Shown here: positions 1 through 8,168 of the stretch, in pieces
How positions within the stretch are numbered: position 1 is the first letter of the stretch
Layout of the letters: every line of letters starts with the position of its first letter
Assembly: GCA_964547995.1 (NCBI GenBank)
Contig: CAZJRB010000047.1
Location: 1-48,994 of the forward strand
Reading direction: 5' to 3'
Length of the DNA stretch: 48,994 bases
DNA from: CAZJRB01 sp964547995
Lineage (GTDB): Bacteria; Planctomycetota; Planctomycetia; Pirellulales; Thermoguttaceae
Position numbers and translations under genes: made by a program
Notes under the pieces: model-generated
Told to the model about the DNA's origin: nothing
Seen by the model: the letters and a program-made list of their open reading frames with translations, nothing else
Databases searched by the model: none

Positions 1-117
1 TCTACTTCCATTGTGGCGACCTCGACCTGCTACCCCAACCCACCTAAATCCCGGACGAGCGTTGATTCTTAATCCGGAATCACTGCGACCGCAGCCGTTC
101 ACTGCCATCGTCACCGT

Positions 118-2994
118 CTACTTCCCGGCCAGCGGCAGCGGCCGGAAGTCGGGCTCGTCTTTCCACTTGAGGTTTTTCTTGCCCTCGTGGGTGCCGTAAT
201 ACGGGGCATTCGCGTCAATCCAGGTGACGATCCGGATGAACTCCTCGCGGGTGAGATCCGCCTTACAGGGGTCGTGGCGCATCCGCTCGACCAGCTTGCT
301 CCGGTGCGAACCGAAGGTCAGCGGCGGCTCGGCCGGGACATGGGAGCTGCCAAAACCGCACTGGAGGTAGCTGACCAACTGTTTTTTGGCCAGGTTTTCA
401 TAGGAGCGGTTCCACAGCGTTGTCAACTCGCCGGTGAGATCCAACTCGCCCTTGGGCGCCTTGCCGCTGTGGCAGCCAAGGCAGTGCTTGTCGAGAATCG
501 GCTGAACGTCTGCGGCGTAGTGTACCGCGCGGGGGCCGGTATCGCCCGGCTGGGGATAGAGCGCCTCGACGGGATGGTCCAAGGCCAGCGGATGAGCGAC
601 ATTCACCTTGGGCGCCTTGCGGCGGACTTCGTGGCAGCCGATGCAGGACCTTTTCTCGCCCGGCATAAAGTTCAAGAACGTCCGCATCCGCTGCAATTCC
701 ATGTAGTTTTCATCCAGCGCCTGGAAGAAGAGATTTTTGTTCGCCGGCACGGTGAAAAAGGCCGACCCGTCGTCGCGGACTGTAGCAATGCCATAGACCT
801 TTTTTCTCGCGACATCGCCGCCGTAGCTTACTGCCGATGCCTGCAAGCCCGCGGTATCCCCCTGCTTACCCGCCCGCCAGGTGTCGTACCAGGACAGGTT
901 CATGGCTTCCATCACACGGATATACTTGACCCTTCCGCGCTCGATGCCCGTAAGGCCCTGGTAGACGTCCTGCACGAACATCGTGGCCAGCTTCTCGTCT
1001 TCCTCCGCTTCCGGCGGGTCGACCGTGGTAATGTCCGTGGGCGTCTGGCGAGGCCAAAGCGGCGTCGGCTGGTGACAGGATAGATTCGGGTCGCGGTAAA
1101 GCTCTGCCCGGTTGCCCCACGCGTCGAGCGCGTAGATCCCGAATTCCGCCCCTTTGTTACACTTGATGCCGCCGGGGCTGTGAGAGACGAGGAAGAACTT
1201 CTCCGAGAACGGGTAAGGCTCCCTGAAGCGGCCGCCGTTGCCCGGCATGGGGAACATGCCCGGATAGCTGATCTCGGGCGTGATGTTCGTCATTCCCTCG
1301 GCGGTGCGCCGATTTCGGCGACTATCGACGAGCACCACCGGGCCGGCCAGCCCCCCGTGGTGTCCCGCCCCGATCGCGACAATCTTGGTGCTGCCCGGGA
1401 TGCTGCGAGCGTTTGTCATCGCGGCCGGCCGGACGAGCGTGTTTTTATACACGTGGTCCGAGCCGCTGCCGTCGGGACGTACCGCCCAAAGGCTCTGCGC
1501 GTTGCCGAAACCCTTGTCGATGTACTCCCATCGCATGTAGACGATCCGGCCGTCGTCCAACACGCAAGGGTTGATTTCGTTGACCTGGCCGCTCGAAATA
1601 CAGCGGATATTCTTGCCGTCGGCGTCCATGACGTGCAACGTCGTTACCGTTGCAGGGAAACAGAGGACCGACCGCTGGGAGCGCGTGGAAGCGAACATAA
1701 TCTTGCCGTTGGGCAGATAGCACGGGTCGATATCGTTATACCCGCTGGAGAAATGGCCCCCGTAGCGTAGCCCGGCCTCCACTTCCTCGTCTGTCCCGAA
1801 GGTGAGCTGTCGCAGGCTTTTGCCGCCTGTCCTGAGCCCGGTCGAAGGATCGATGTCGATTTCGTAGATGTGGTACCGCTCGCCCTCCTTGCAGTAACAG
1901 AACACGATTTTGGCGGCGTCAAACGACAGGTCGAACCGCCCGAACACACCGCCGGCCAGTTCCGGCGCCAACTCGGTGACTTTGCCCTCCGGGGACACCG
2001 GCGAAAGGACGCAGAGATTACCGCCCGGATTGCCGTTGCTCAGGTGCCCCGTGTAAGTGCTCACACTGCGGCTCATCTGCGTGACGAACAAGAGTTTGTC
2101 AAACTTCAACGCCGGATGGTCGAGCATGGCCCGGCGCCGAAGCGTTTTCAATGCGTTGTCAACCTCTTGCAACTGCTCCGGCGTGGCGTTTTCCGCGGCG
2201 ATCTGTTTCTTCTCCAAATCAGCCAGTTGCTTCAGGTACTCCGGACCCTTGGAATACTGCGGGCCGAACGTTCTGATCGTATCCTCGATGGCCAATCGCA
2301 AGGTCGGCACGTTCACGGCGTCCGGCGGCAGAAACACGGGACGATACCGGACCGGGATTCTTTCGAGCTTCACTTCCCGCTTGGTCGGCTTCCAACCCTT
2401 CGGGAACGCCACGGGCGATTCCAACCGCAACTCGATCGGATTGGGCGGCGGGCCGTTCCGGGTGAACTTCAGCGTATGCTTGCCCGCGGTGGCCTGCACC
2501 GTACAGGCATTGTCTTCCCACTCCGCGCCGTGCATGCCCCATGTGCGTTCGGGCAGCCCTTCGTACACGTTGGGATGGCGGTCCATATAGGGTGGTGAAT
2601 TGTTAGTCTGCCGACCGCAACACTCACCCACCCGCTTGTTGTCGAGCCAGACCTCCATCGGCCGCGGCCCGGCCGACGCGTAGCGCACGCGAAGCGTGTA
2701 GGTGGCCGTGACGGGAAAGTCGACGTCATATTCGACCACCCACGGCAACTCGTTGCCTCCGGTCAGCATGAGTTCGGGATGCTTGTCGCGGTAATCGCCA
2801 TATTGGCCCGGATTCTCGGAAACCCTGGCGTTGCCCCGGTCGAAGGTCCAGGCGTCGATCTTGAACGATCCGGCCGGTTTCGCCGCGGCGGGTACCGGGG
2901 AGAACGCAACACTGCAAACGGCAACGTACGCCACGGCGAGCACCACCAACGCCAGCGGGCGACACTGCCATGGCAGGCACGATTCGATTCTCAT
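118..2994 (-). CDS. Hydrazine-synthase-alpha-like secreted protein with two c-type haem sites
   Basis: A 958-residue exported protein. I chose the ATG at 2994 because AGGAGG lies 7 bases upstream and a signal peptide follows (hydrophobic stretch to about residue 35, then PAAAKP). Residues 60-210 look like a beta-sandwich carbohydrate-binding-type domain (YTLRVRYAS, KHTLKFTRNG). The middle, about 290-650, has TolB/PD40-like propeller features (YLPNGKIMFASTRS, DGRIVYMRWEY). Two CxxCH haem-attachment motifs lie near the C-terminus, CIGCH at 784-788 and CLGCH at 838-842. This order resembles the alpha subunit of anammox hydrazine synthase, a fold also found in planctomycetes that do not perform anammox. 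No beta/gamma subunit or hydrazine dehydrogenase is nearby, so hydrazine synthesis is not implied; a periplasmic redox role is inferred. It is transcribed divergently from the DUF1080 gene. Confidence 0.85.
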   Translation of the reverse strand: MRIESCLPWQCRPLALVVLAVAYVAVCSVAFSPVPAAAKPAGSFKIDAWTFDRGNARVSENPGQYGDYRDKHPELMLTGGNELPWVVEYDVDFPVTATYTLRVRYASAGPRPMEVWLDNKRVGECCGRQTNNSPPYMDRHPNVYEGLPERTWGMHGAEWEDNACTVQATAGKHTLKFTRNGPPPNPIELRLESPVAFPKGWKPTKREVKLERIPVRYRPVFLPPDAVNVPTLRLAIEDTIRTFGPQYSKGPEYLKQLADLEKKQIAAENATPEQLQEVDNALKTLRRRAMLDHPALKFDKLLFVTQMSRSVSTYTGHLSNGNPGGNLCVLSPVSPEGKVTELAPELAGGVFGRFDLSFDAAKIVFCYCKEGERYHIYEIDIDPSTGLRTGGKSLRQLTFGTDEEVEAGLRYGGHFSSGYNDIDPCYLPNGKIMFASTRSQRSVLCFPATVTTLHVMDADGKNIRCISSGQVNEINPCVLDDGRIVYMRWEYIDKGFGNAQSLWAVRPDGSGSDHVYKNTLVRPAAMTNARSIPGSTKIVAIGAGHHGGLAGPVVLVDSRRNRRTAEGMTNITPEISYPGMFPMPGNGGRFREPYPFSEKFFLVSHSPGGIKCNKGAEFGIYALDAWGNRAELYRDPNLSCHQPTPLWPRQTPTDITTVDPPEAEEDEKLATMFVQDVYQGLTGIERGRVKYIRVMEAMNLSWYDTWRAGKQGDTAGLQASAVSYGGDVARKKVYGIATVRDDGSAFFTVPANKNLFFQALDENYMELQRMRTFLNFMPGEKRSCIGCHEVRRKAPKVNVAHPLALDHPVEALYPQPGDTGPRAVHYAADVQPILDKHCLGCHSGKAPKGELDLTGELTTLWNRSYENLAKKQLVSYLQCGFGSSHVPAEPPLTFGSHRSKLVERMRHDPCKADLTREEFIRIVTWIDANAPYYGTHEGKKNLKWKDEPDFRPLPLAGK

Positions 2995-3347
2995 CGCAAG
3001 TCCTCCTGCAAGAAAAGAACGGCCTTTTCCTCCAATGAGCCCCTTGGAGCGACGTTCATTATAGTAACTCTGGATGTTAGATGAAAGATACACCTCTTGT
3101 CAAATCGGGCAACGCCGCAGCGGGCGGCGAGAGGCCGCGATGTGCTGGGCTGGCAGCAGCCGTTTCATCTGGTGGCCAACCTTCCCTTGGCTGCCCGCAA
3201 TGGGCCGCTGGTTGCGAAGTGCCGGGTACGTTGGTATCATGACGGCAGCCGTTTGATCTGGTGGCCGGCAGGGGCCAGGCAAGCGGAACCAACCAGGCCA
3301 AACCGTCGTCTGACGCCCGCAGCGGGTAGAGGCAGGAGAATTCCACA
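2995..3347. other. Divergent intergenic region, no gene
   Basis: This 353-bp gap separates two outward-facing genes and should hold both promoters, but I could not pick a convincing -35/-10 pair on either side. Open frames across it have no plausible start and are not conserved-looking. Its one striking feature is a pair of direct repeats, listed separately. Confidence 0.5.
3156..3266. repeat. Pair of 22-bp direct repeats between divergent genes
   Basis: Copies at 3156-3177 and 3245-3266 read GCAGCCGTTT(C or G)ATCTGGTGGCC and differ at one base. Their starts are 89 bp apart. They may be a duplicated regulatory site for the divergent pair or a relic of local duplication; the sequence alone does not decide. 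Confidence 0.6.
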
Positions 3348-4139
3348 GTGCAATTCCGTCCGCGGTCCATCGCCGTGTTTCTCGTTTGTTGGAGCGTTGT
3401 CGGGCCTTCTGCACCGGCGATCTGCGCCCAGCAGCAGTCAAAACCTGTGGGACAGTCCGGCGGCGACGGCCTCGTCTCCCTTTTCGACGGCAAGACGCTC
3501 GCCGGCTGGCACGCAGTGCCGAAAGAGAGTGCGTCGGACTGGACCGTTCGCGACGGGGTGATCGTTGGCCACGGCAGCGCTGACCGGCTCTCCTACCTCG
3601 TCTGGAAGGATGAGCAGCTTACCGACTTCGAGCTGAAGCTGCGCTACCGCCTGCCGGGCAAGGGCAACACTGGAATCGAAATCCGCAGTCAAGTAGACAA
3701 AAGCGGTAAGCGGCCTTTCGAGGGCTATCACGCCGACCTCGGCCACGTCGGCATCGGGCCCCACATCCTCGGGGCGTGGGATTTTCACTTCGCCAAGCGA
3801 AAGGAATACCCGTGCAAACGCGGGACGCGGCTGGTCATCGACGAGGACGGCAAGGCACATTCCAGCAAGATCCCCGGGGCGCTCACCCCGGCCGACGTCC
3901 GCCGGCACGAGTGGAACAACGTCCACGTCATTGCCCGCGGACGCCGCTTCCAGTTCTTCATCAACGGCAAGCTCTCTTCCGAATTCACCGACAACGCGAA
4001 GCAGGGACGACTCGACCACGGAGCGATCGGCCTCCAGATCCACGACAAGGGCATGATGGTCGAATTCAAAGACATTCGGCTGAAACAACTGGCCCCGGCG
4101 TCGAAGCCACAGAAGCAAGCGACCAAGGCGCAGAAGTAG
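3348..4139 (+). CDS. DUF1080 (3-keto-disaccharide hydrolase-type) secreted protein
   Basis: A 263-residue protein beginning at GTG with GGAG 9-10 bases upstream. Residues 1-27 form a signal peptide (VFLVCWSVVG, cleavage near AICAQQ). The rest is one DUF1080 jelly-roll domain: LFDGKTLAGWHAV, then DWTVRDGVIVG, FELKLRYRLPGKGNTGIEIRS, HEWNNVHVIARG, FFINGKLSSEF and GAIGLQIHDKG. Members of this concanavalin-like family are abundant in Planctomycetes and Bacteroidetes; some hydrolyse 3-keto-disaccharides, others are uncharacterised. A polysaccharide-related periplasmic role is inferred from the family and from the two glycosidase-like genes that follow on the same strand. The stop codon sits in AAGTAGC, a gene-end motif seen repeatedly in this window. 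Confidence 0.88.
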   Translation: MQFRPRSIAVFLVCWSVVGPSAPAICAQQQSKPVGQSGGDGLVSLFDGKTLAGWHAVPKESASDWTVRDGVIVGHGSADRLSYLVWKDEQLTDFELKLRYRLPGKGNTGIEIRSQVDKSGKRPFEGYHADLGHVGIGPHILGAWDFHFAKRKEYPCKRGTRLVIDEDGKAHSSKIPGALTPADVRRHEWNNVHVIARGRRFQFFINGKLSSEFTDNAKQGRLDHGAIGLQIHDKGMMVEFKDIRLKQLAPASKPQKQATKAQK

Positions 4140-4155
4140 CAGTGACCAGCCGTGT

Positions 4156-4228
4156 TGTACGATGGCCTTCCAAGGCCGTCGCTACCGAGAAACCCGTCTT
4201 TCCGACGGCCTTGGAAGACCGTCTTACG
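4156..4228. repeat. Inverted repeat after the DUF1080 gene
   Basis: The 26-bp arms at 4156-4181 and 4203-4228 are complementary apart from about four mismatches and share the core CTTCCAAGGCCGTCG and its complement. The spacer is 21 bp. Each arm also contains a short palindrome (GGCCTTCCAAGGCC in the left one). A transcript would form a long hairpin between the DUF1080 gene and the next gene, without a U-tract, so it is more likely an interspersed repeat or mRNA-processing structure than a simple terminator. Confidence 0.7.
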
Positions 4229-4258
4229 AAAGAACCGGACCAAACAGGGTGATTCGAT

Positions 4259-5755
4259 ATGAAGAATATGATTTGGCTCATCGTCGCAGCAACAACGTTA
4301 GCAGCTTCAATCGCTGTGGCTGAAGAACCGGTTCCGGTTGGATTGCAGAAGCAACTGTTCGTGGACGACTATGTTGTGGCGGAAAAACGGAATCTGACCC
4401 GGGAACTGGGTAACGTGAAGAAAGTCGGCATCGTGCTCAAGCCGTCTCTCGACACGGATTTCCATCCTTCCTGGAAAAAGCCGGACGGCTCGCGGGTGGC
4501 TTTGGATTTCGGCTACTACACGAGCGTCGCGCGCAATGAAAAGGACAACAAGTTCCAGATGTGGTACATGGCGTGGCGGCTGGCGGGCGTCGGTTATGCG
4601 GAATCGACCGACGGCATCCATTGGAACAGGCCGCTGGTCGGAAAAGACGGCAAGACGAACATCGTCCACCGCTGTCAGGGGTTCAGTTGCACGATCGATC
4701 CCACGCTGCCCTGGGGTCATGCCGAGAAATACAAAGGGGCCGGCGACTTCCAGAACAGCAACGCTCGCGTCGCGCTGTGCCATTCGCCGGACGGCATCCA
4801 TTGGTCGGACTACAACGGCGGAAAGCCCGTCTCACATCGGGCGGCCGACACGCACAACCAATTCCTGTGGGACCCGATCTCCGGAAGTTACCGCTTGTTG
4901 ACCCGCACAGATCTGGGTGGCGCCGGCGGCGCCAGTGAGAGCCGCTCGACACGCATCATGGTCCACGCGGCGGAAAACGACGTGATGAAACATCCGGCAG
5001 CGTGGAAGACCGTGATCGATAAGATCAAAGTGGATGACCCCAAAAAAGAAAAAAACCGCTGGGGTAACCCCCGGTTGCAGTTCAACGGGATGACCATGTG
5101 GATTTACGAAGGCGTCTACTTCGGGCTGATGGACGTCTACACCATGGGAAAATCCCACTTTTTCGACGGGTACGACTATAAGACCAAGCACGACGATGAT
5201 TACATGGACTTCTACATCGGCACCAGCCGGGACGGCATGAACTTTGACAAAAGCTGGATCTACGCGCGCAAGGCGCTGGTGCCGCGCGGTCCGGCCGGGA
5301 GCTTTGACAAGGACGGCGTAAAGCCGCCCGCCCAGATTGTGACCCACGACGACGAGCACTGGATCTTCTACGGCGGTATGGACGAGCGCCACTACAGCCG
5401 CGGCCGGCACCTGAATATCGGACTGGCAAAGTTGCGGCTCGACGGCTTCGTCCGTCTGGCAGCCGGAGACAAGCCCGGTACGGCCGTCACGAAACCCTTC
5501 AAGCTCGAAGGCAACCGGCTGGAAGTAAACGTCGATGCACGAGCCGGCCGAATTCAAATCGAAATGCTCGACGCCGACGGCAAACCCATCCCCGGCTTCT
5601 CCGGCAACGACGCCCCCGAGTATCAGGCGGTAGACGACCTGCGCCTGAAATGTGCCTGGAAGAAACACAAAGACCTATCGGTACTAAAGGGCAGAGTGGT
5701 GAGAATTCGGTTCCGTCTGCGCAACGCCCGGCTCTATGCATTCCGGGTCCAATAG
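4259..5755 (+). CDS. Secreted GH43/GH32-like five-bladed propeller protein
   Basis: A 498-residue protein starting at ATG (AGGGTGA upstream) with a signal peptide (residues 1-21, LIVAATTLAASIAVAEE). The body carries the repeated blade signature of GH43/GH32-like propellers: YAESTDGIHWNRP, CHSPDGIHWSDY and GTSRDGMNFDKS, plus DEHWIFYGGMDERH. The C-terminal 110 residues look like a beta-sandwich (LEVNVDARAGRIQIEMLDADGKP ending RIRFRLRNARLYAF). Genes of this kind are common in planctomycetes and are usually annotated as glycosyl hydrolase-like; the substrate cannot be told. It is a paralogue of the next gene, 14 bp downstream, with the same blade motifs and C-terminal module, and the two probably form an operon. 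Confidence 0.8.
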   Translation: MKNMIWLIVAATTLAASIAVAEEPVPVGLQKQLFVDDYVVAEKRNLTRELGNVKKVGIVLKPSLDTDFHPSWKKPDGSRVALDFGYYTSVARNEKDNKFQMWYMAWRLAGVGYAESTDGIHWNRPLVGKDGKTNIVHRCQGFSCTIDPTLPWGHAEKYKGAGDFQNSNARVALCHSPDGIHWSDYNGGKPVSHRAADTHNQFLWDPISGSYRLLTRTDLGGAGGASESRSTRIMVHAAENDVMKHPAAWKTVIDKIKVDDPKKEKNRWGNPRLQFNGMTMWIYEGVYFGLMDVYTMGKSHFFDGYDYKTKHDDDYMDFYIGTSRDGMNFDKSWIYARKALVPRGPAGSFDKDGVKPPAQIVTHDDEHWIFYGGMDERHYSRGRHLNIGLAKLRLDGFVRLAAGDKPGTAVTKPFKLEGNRLEVNVDARAGRIQIEMLDADGKPIPGFSGNDAPEYQAVDDLRLKCAWKKHKDLSVLKGRVVRIRFRLRNARLYAFRVQ

Positions 5756-5769
5756 AAGGAGAGAATACA

Positions 5770-7257
5770 ATGCTGAATCCAGACAACAGGAAAACAAATG
5801 CGAAAGTGACGATCGCGGCAACGGCCGTGTTTGGAGTGGTCGTTTGTGCCGGCTTGGCCGCGGGGCAGTCCAAGATGGACACGCGCCGCGACCGGTACCT
5901 TCTGCTCGATTCCCGTATCATCGACAGCACCGACAACGCGAAACTGACCGTCGGCGTCGTCGAGAAGGACAAGAACAGCCCGCTCTTCAAAGAGGACAAG
6001 CCGTGGGAACCCCGGTTCGACAACCCCTATTGTAGCGTCATCTATGATGAGGAGGAAAAGATCTACAAGTGCTGGTACAGCATTTTCACCAGGTCCGGCG
6101 GCCGGGGGGATTTCCCCGGCGAGGGGCTGGCATCGGACAAACGCGCGTGGGTCAAGTGGCGGGAGGGGGCCCGCGGCTTCGGCCTCTGCTACGCAACGTC
6201 GAAGGACGGTATCCACTGGGAGAAACCCGAGCTGGGACTGATCGACTTTGGCGGCAGCAAGAAGAACAACATCGTCATCGAATACACCCACGGCGTGGCG
6301 GTCATCAAGGACCTGCACGAGACCGATCCCCAGAAGCGTTACAAGGCGATTCACCCGGAGCGGAGAAACAGCGCAGTATGGTTCTCCGCGGACGGCATTC
6401 ACTGGGGGAAAAAGCACAATGCCGGGGCGATCTCCCATGGCGATACGAACCAGGCCGTGTGGTGGGATCCGGATATCAACAAGTACGTGCTCATCACGCG
6501 TCGCTGGGGCGGAGCCAACACCACCGGCCGTTACGGCCGCAATGGACATCGCCAGAAGGTCCGGAGCACCTCGTCCGACTTCCTGAAGTGGTCAAAACCG
6601 GAGCTTGTCATCGAGGGGCTTGACCTCCGCATGCAGATTCACGATATGCCCGTGGTCCGCCACGCCGGTGTCTACCTGGGCATGGTCGGGCTGTTCGACA
6701 TCGAGGCAAGCCGGCAGTGGTGCGAGCTGGCCTGGAGCCCGGACAGCATCGAGTGGCACCGGATCGAGCCCGGGGTGCCCTTGATTCCCAACGGCCCGGT
6801 CATGGGCAACTGCGATTGGGGCTGTATCTTTGCTTCGGTGCCGATTGTCCGCAAGGACGAGATCCTCATGTACTACGGCGCCAACGACGGCCGGTTCATG
6901 GCCTGGCGCAACGGGTTCTTCTGCCTCGCCCGGTTGCGCCCGGACGGGTTTGCAGGCTACGAACAAATCGCCGGCGGAAGCAACAAGACGGCGTCCGTCA
7001 CAACCAAGCCCGTCTCGGTCGTCGCCGGCTCGCTGTGTGTCAGCGCCGACGTCGCCCCTTCCGGCTACGTCAAGGTCGCGGTCCTCGACCGCGACGACAA
7101 GGAATTGGGTGAGGGCGAATTGATAACCAAGACCGTCACCGACGCCCAAGTACAGTGGAAGAACGGATTTTCGATCGAGAAACTCGAAGGGAAAGAAATC
7201 AAGCTGAGATTCGAGCTGAGAGAATCAAAGATCTACTCGTTCAGTTTCCACGAGTAG
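5770..7257 (+). CDS. Secreted GH43/GH32-like propeller protein, paralogue of the upstream gene
   Basis: A 495-residue protein. The frame is open further upstream, but ATG at 5770 is preceded by AAGGAGAG and followed by a signal peptide (VTIAATAVFGVVVCAGLAAG). Blade motifs are CYATSKDGIHWEKPELGL, WFSADGIHWGKKH and SPDSIEWHRIEPG, with MYYGANDGRFMAW and LARLRPDGFAGYE near the end of the propeller. The C-terminal part (LCVSADVAPSGYVKVAVLDRD to IKLRFELRESKIYSF) matches the C-terminal module of the preceding protein. The 14-bp gap, shared strand and shared architecture indicate an operon that arose by tandem duplication. A glycoside-processing role is inferred; no catalytic triad was assigned. A MITE-like repeat begins about 20 bp after the stop. 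Confidence 0.8.
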   Translation: MLNPDNRKTNAKVTIAATAVFGVVVCAGLAAGQSKMDTRRDRYLLLDSRIIDSTDNAKLTVGVVEKDKNSPLFKEDKPWEPRFDNPYCSVIYDEEEKIYKCWYSIFTRSGGRGDFPGEGLASDKRAWVKWREGARGFGLCYATSKDGIHWEKPELGLIDFGGSKKNNIVIEYTHGVAVIKDLHETDPQKRYKAIHPERRNSAVWFSADGIHWGKKHNAGAISHGDTNQAVWWDPDINKYVLITRRWGGANTTGRYGRNGHRQKVRSTSSDFLKWSKPELVIEGLDLRMQIHDMPVVRHAGVYLGMVGLFDIEASRQWCELAWSPDSIEWHRIEPGVPLIPNGPVMGNCDWGCIFASVPIVRKDEILMYYGANDGRFMAWRNGFFCLARLRPDGFAGYEQIAGGSNKTASVTTKPVSVVAGSLCVSADVAPSGYVKVAVLDRDDKELGEGELITKTVTDAQVQWKNGFSIEKLEGKEIKLRFELRESKIYSFSFHE

Positions 7258-7278
7258 TTTCTTCGGCGCCCGAGAGGG

Positions 7279-7390
7279 TTTGGGGCCACTCAGAAATAAC
7301 TTCGGCATTTCCCTTATAAAGCCGCGACCGGTGGTCGCGCCAAGCGTCACCCAAAACCGCTACGGCCGGCGATTCGGCGCGACCGCCGGC
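7279..7390. repeat. MITE-like inverted repeat, copy A (right outer arm lost)
   Basis: The left outer arm (CACTCAGAAATAACTTCGGC) is followed by ATAAAGCCGCGACCGGTGG and an internal segment with ACCCAAAACCGCTACGG. The right inner arm begins GGCGCGACCGCCGGC and then degenerates. It shares arm type (GGTGG/CCACC) and internal orientation with copy C at 18559. It lies just downstream of the GH43-like operon. Confidence 0.75.
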
Positions 7391-7496
7391 TGGCCGGCGG
7401 CTACGGGGAAAACTCACCTGCCGCTCGCCAAAAACCGACTTTTGAACATAATCGAATTGTTCATTCGCCCGCGTATGTAGGGGACAGACAGACGCT

Positions 7497-7532
7497 CCAT
7501 GCACATAAGCTGCATGGGGGACGCTTTCCCCC
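7497..7532. other. Two adjacent short hairpins upstream of the DUF6868 gene
   Basis: CCATGCA (7497-7503) pairs with TGCATGG (7511-7517), and the overlapping GGGGGA pairs with TTCCCCC up to 7532. They lie about 140 bp before the DUF6868 start in an otherwise gene-free stretch (7258-7671) that also contains repeat copy A. A leader-RNA role is possible but unproven. Confidence 0.4.
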
Positions 7533-7671
7533 GGCAAAAGAAGCACCGCATTGCCCGCAGTTGCTCCACTTGACGTGTCCGGCGCAAAGGGGACAATACG
7601 GCTGTGGTCGCATGTGCGGCCGCCCAAGTCCGCTACATCCTTAGATGCACACAGAGCAAAGGAGAAACACA

Positions 7672-7917
7672 ATGGATATCGACACCGTCCGGGCATTTTT
7701 CATGTGGTGTACGATCTTAAACGGGGCCTTGCTGATCCTTGCGTTCCTGTTCTGCGCGTCCGCCGGCGATTGGATCCACCGGGTACACAGCCAGTGGTTT
7801 CCGATCTCCCGGGAGGCCTTCTACGTGGCGATCTACTCGTTCCTCGGTGTGTTCAAGATGTTTGTCCTGGTGTTCAATCTCGTCCCCTATGTTGCCCTGG
7901 TGATCGTGGCATCCTGA
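7672..7917 (+). CDS. DUF6868-family small membrane protein
   Basis: An 81-residue protein starting at ATG 7672, with AAAGGAG 8 bases upstream; an upstream in-frame Met lacks a ribosome site. It has two predicted membrane helices, about residues 12-31 (ILNGALLILAFLFC) and 58-79 (FKMFVLVFNLVPYVALVIV), separated by a conserved-looking stretch (DWIHRVHSQWFPISREAFY). This matches the DUF6868 pattern (short, FFxWCTxxN start, DWI...H..WF centre, LVPY end) as I remember it. Function is unknown. It faces the VIT/VWA gene, with a terminator and repeat copy B between them. Confidence 0.75.
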   Translation: MDIDTVRAFFMWCTILNGALLILAFLFCASAGDWIHRVHSQWFPISREAFYVAIYSFLGVFKMFVLVFNLVPYVALVIVAS

Positions 7918-7943
7918 CGACGGGGACCGGGGCTGCCGAGGCG

Positions 7944-7979
7944 AAAAAAAGGAGCGGCAGTGAACAGGGCTGCCGCTCC
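7944..7979 (-). terminator. Intrinsic terminator for the minus-strand VIT/VWA gene
   Basis: GGAGCGGCAG (7951-7960) pairs perfectly with CTGCCGCTCC (7970-7979) around a 9-base loop. Read on the minus strand, the hairpin is followed at once by seven T residues (AAAAAAA at 7944-7950 on the plus strand). On the plus strand there is no U-tract, so it should work mainly for the gene ending at 8169. Confidence 0.8.
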
Positions 7980-8031
7980 TTCGGTGATGAGCGTCGAGCC
8001 GCCGCCGCGGCGGCCCGCTCGAGGGCTTAGC

Positions 8032-8163
8032 TTAGGGGGTTGCTCAAGAACAAACTCGGCAATTCCAGACTCCCCCATAAAGCCGCGACCGTTGGTTGCG
8101 CCGAACACCGGTGGTGGCGGTTTTGGGTAAGGCTGGGCGCGACCAACGGTCGCGGCTTTATGG
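8032..8163. repeat. MITE-like inverted repeat, copy B
   Basis: The left outer arm (GGTTGCTCAAGAACAAACTC) leads to CATAAAGCCGCGACCGTTGG. The right inner arm CCAACGGTCGCGGCTTTATG ends at 8163, and the right outer arm is missing. The internal segment, read in reverse complement, gives ACCCAAAACCGCCAC, so this copy lies opposite to copies A and C. It sits between two convergent genes; the VIT/VWA stop codon is 6 bp from its right end. Confidence 0.85.
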
Positions 8164-8168
8164 GCTTC

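Noticed and set aside
118..2994. Evidence for anammox metabolism
   Set aside because: Only an alpha-like subunit is present; no hydrazine synthase beta/gamma or hydrazine dehydrogenase genes are nearby.
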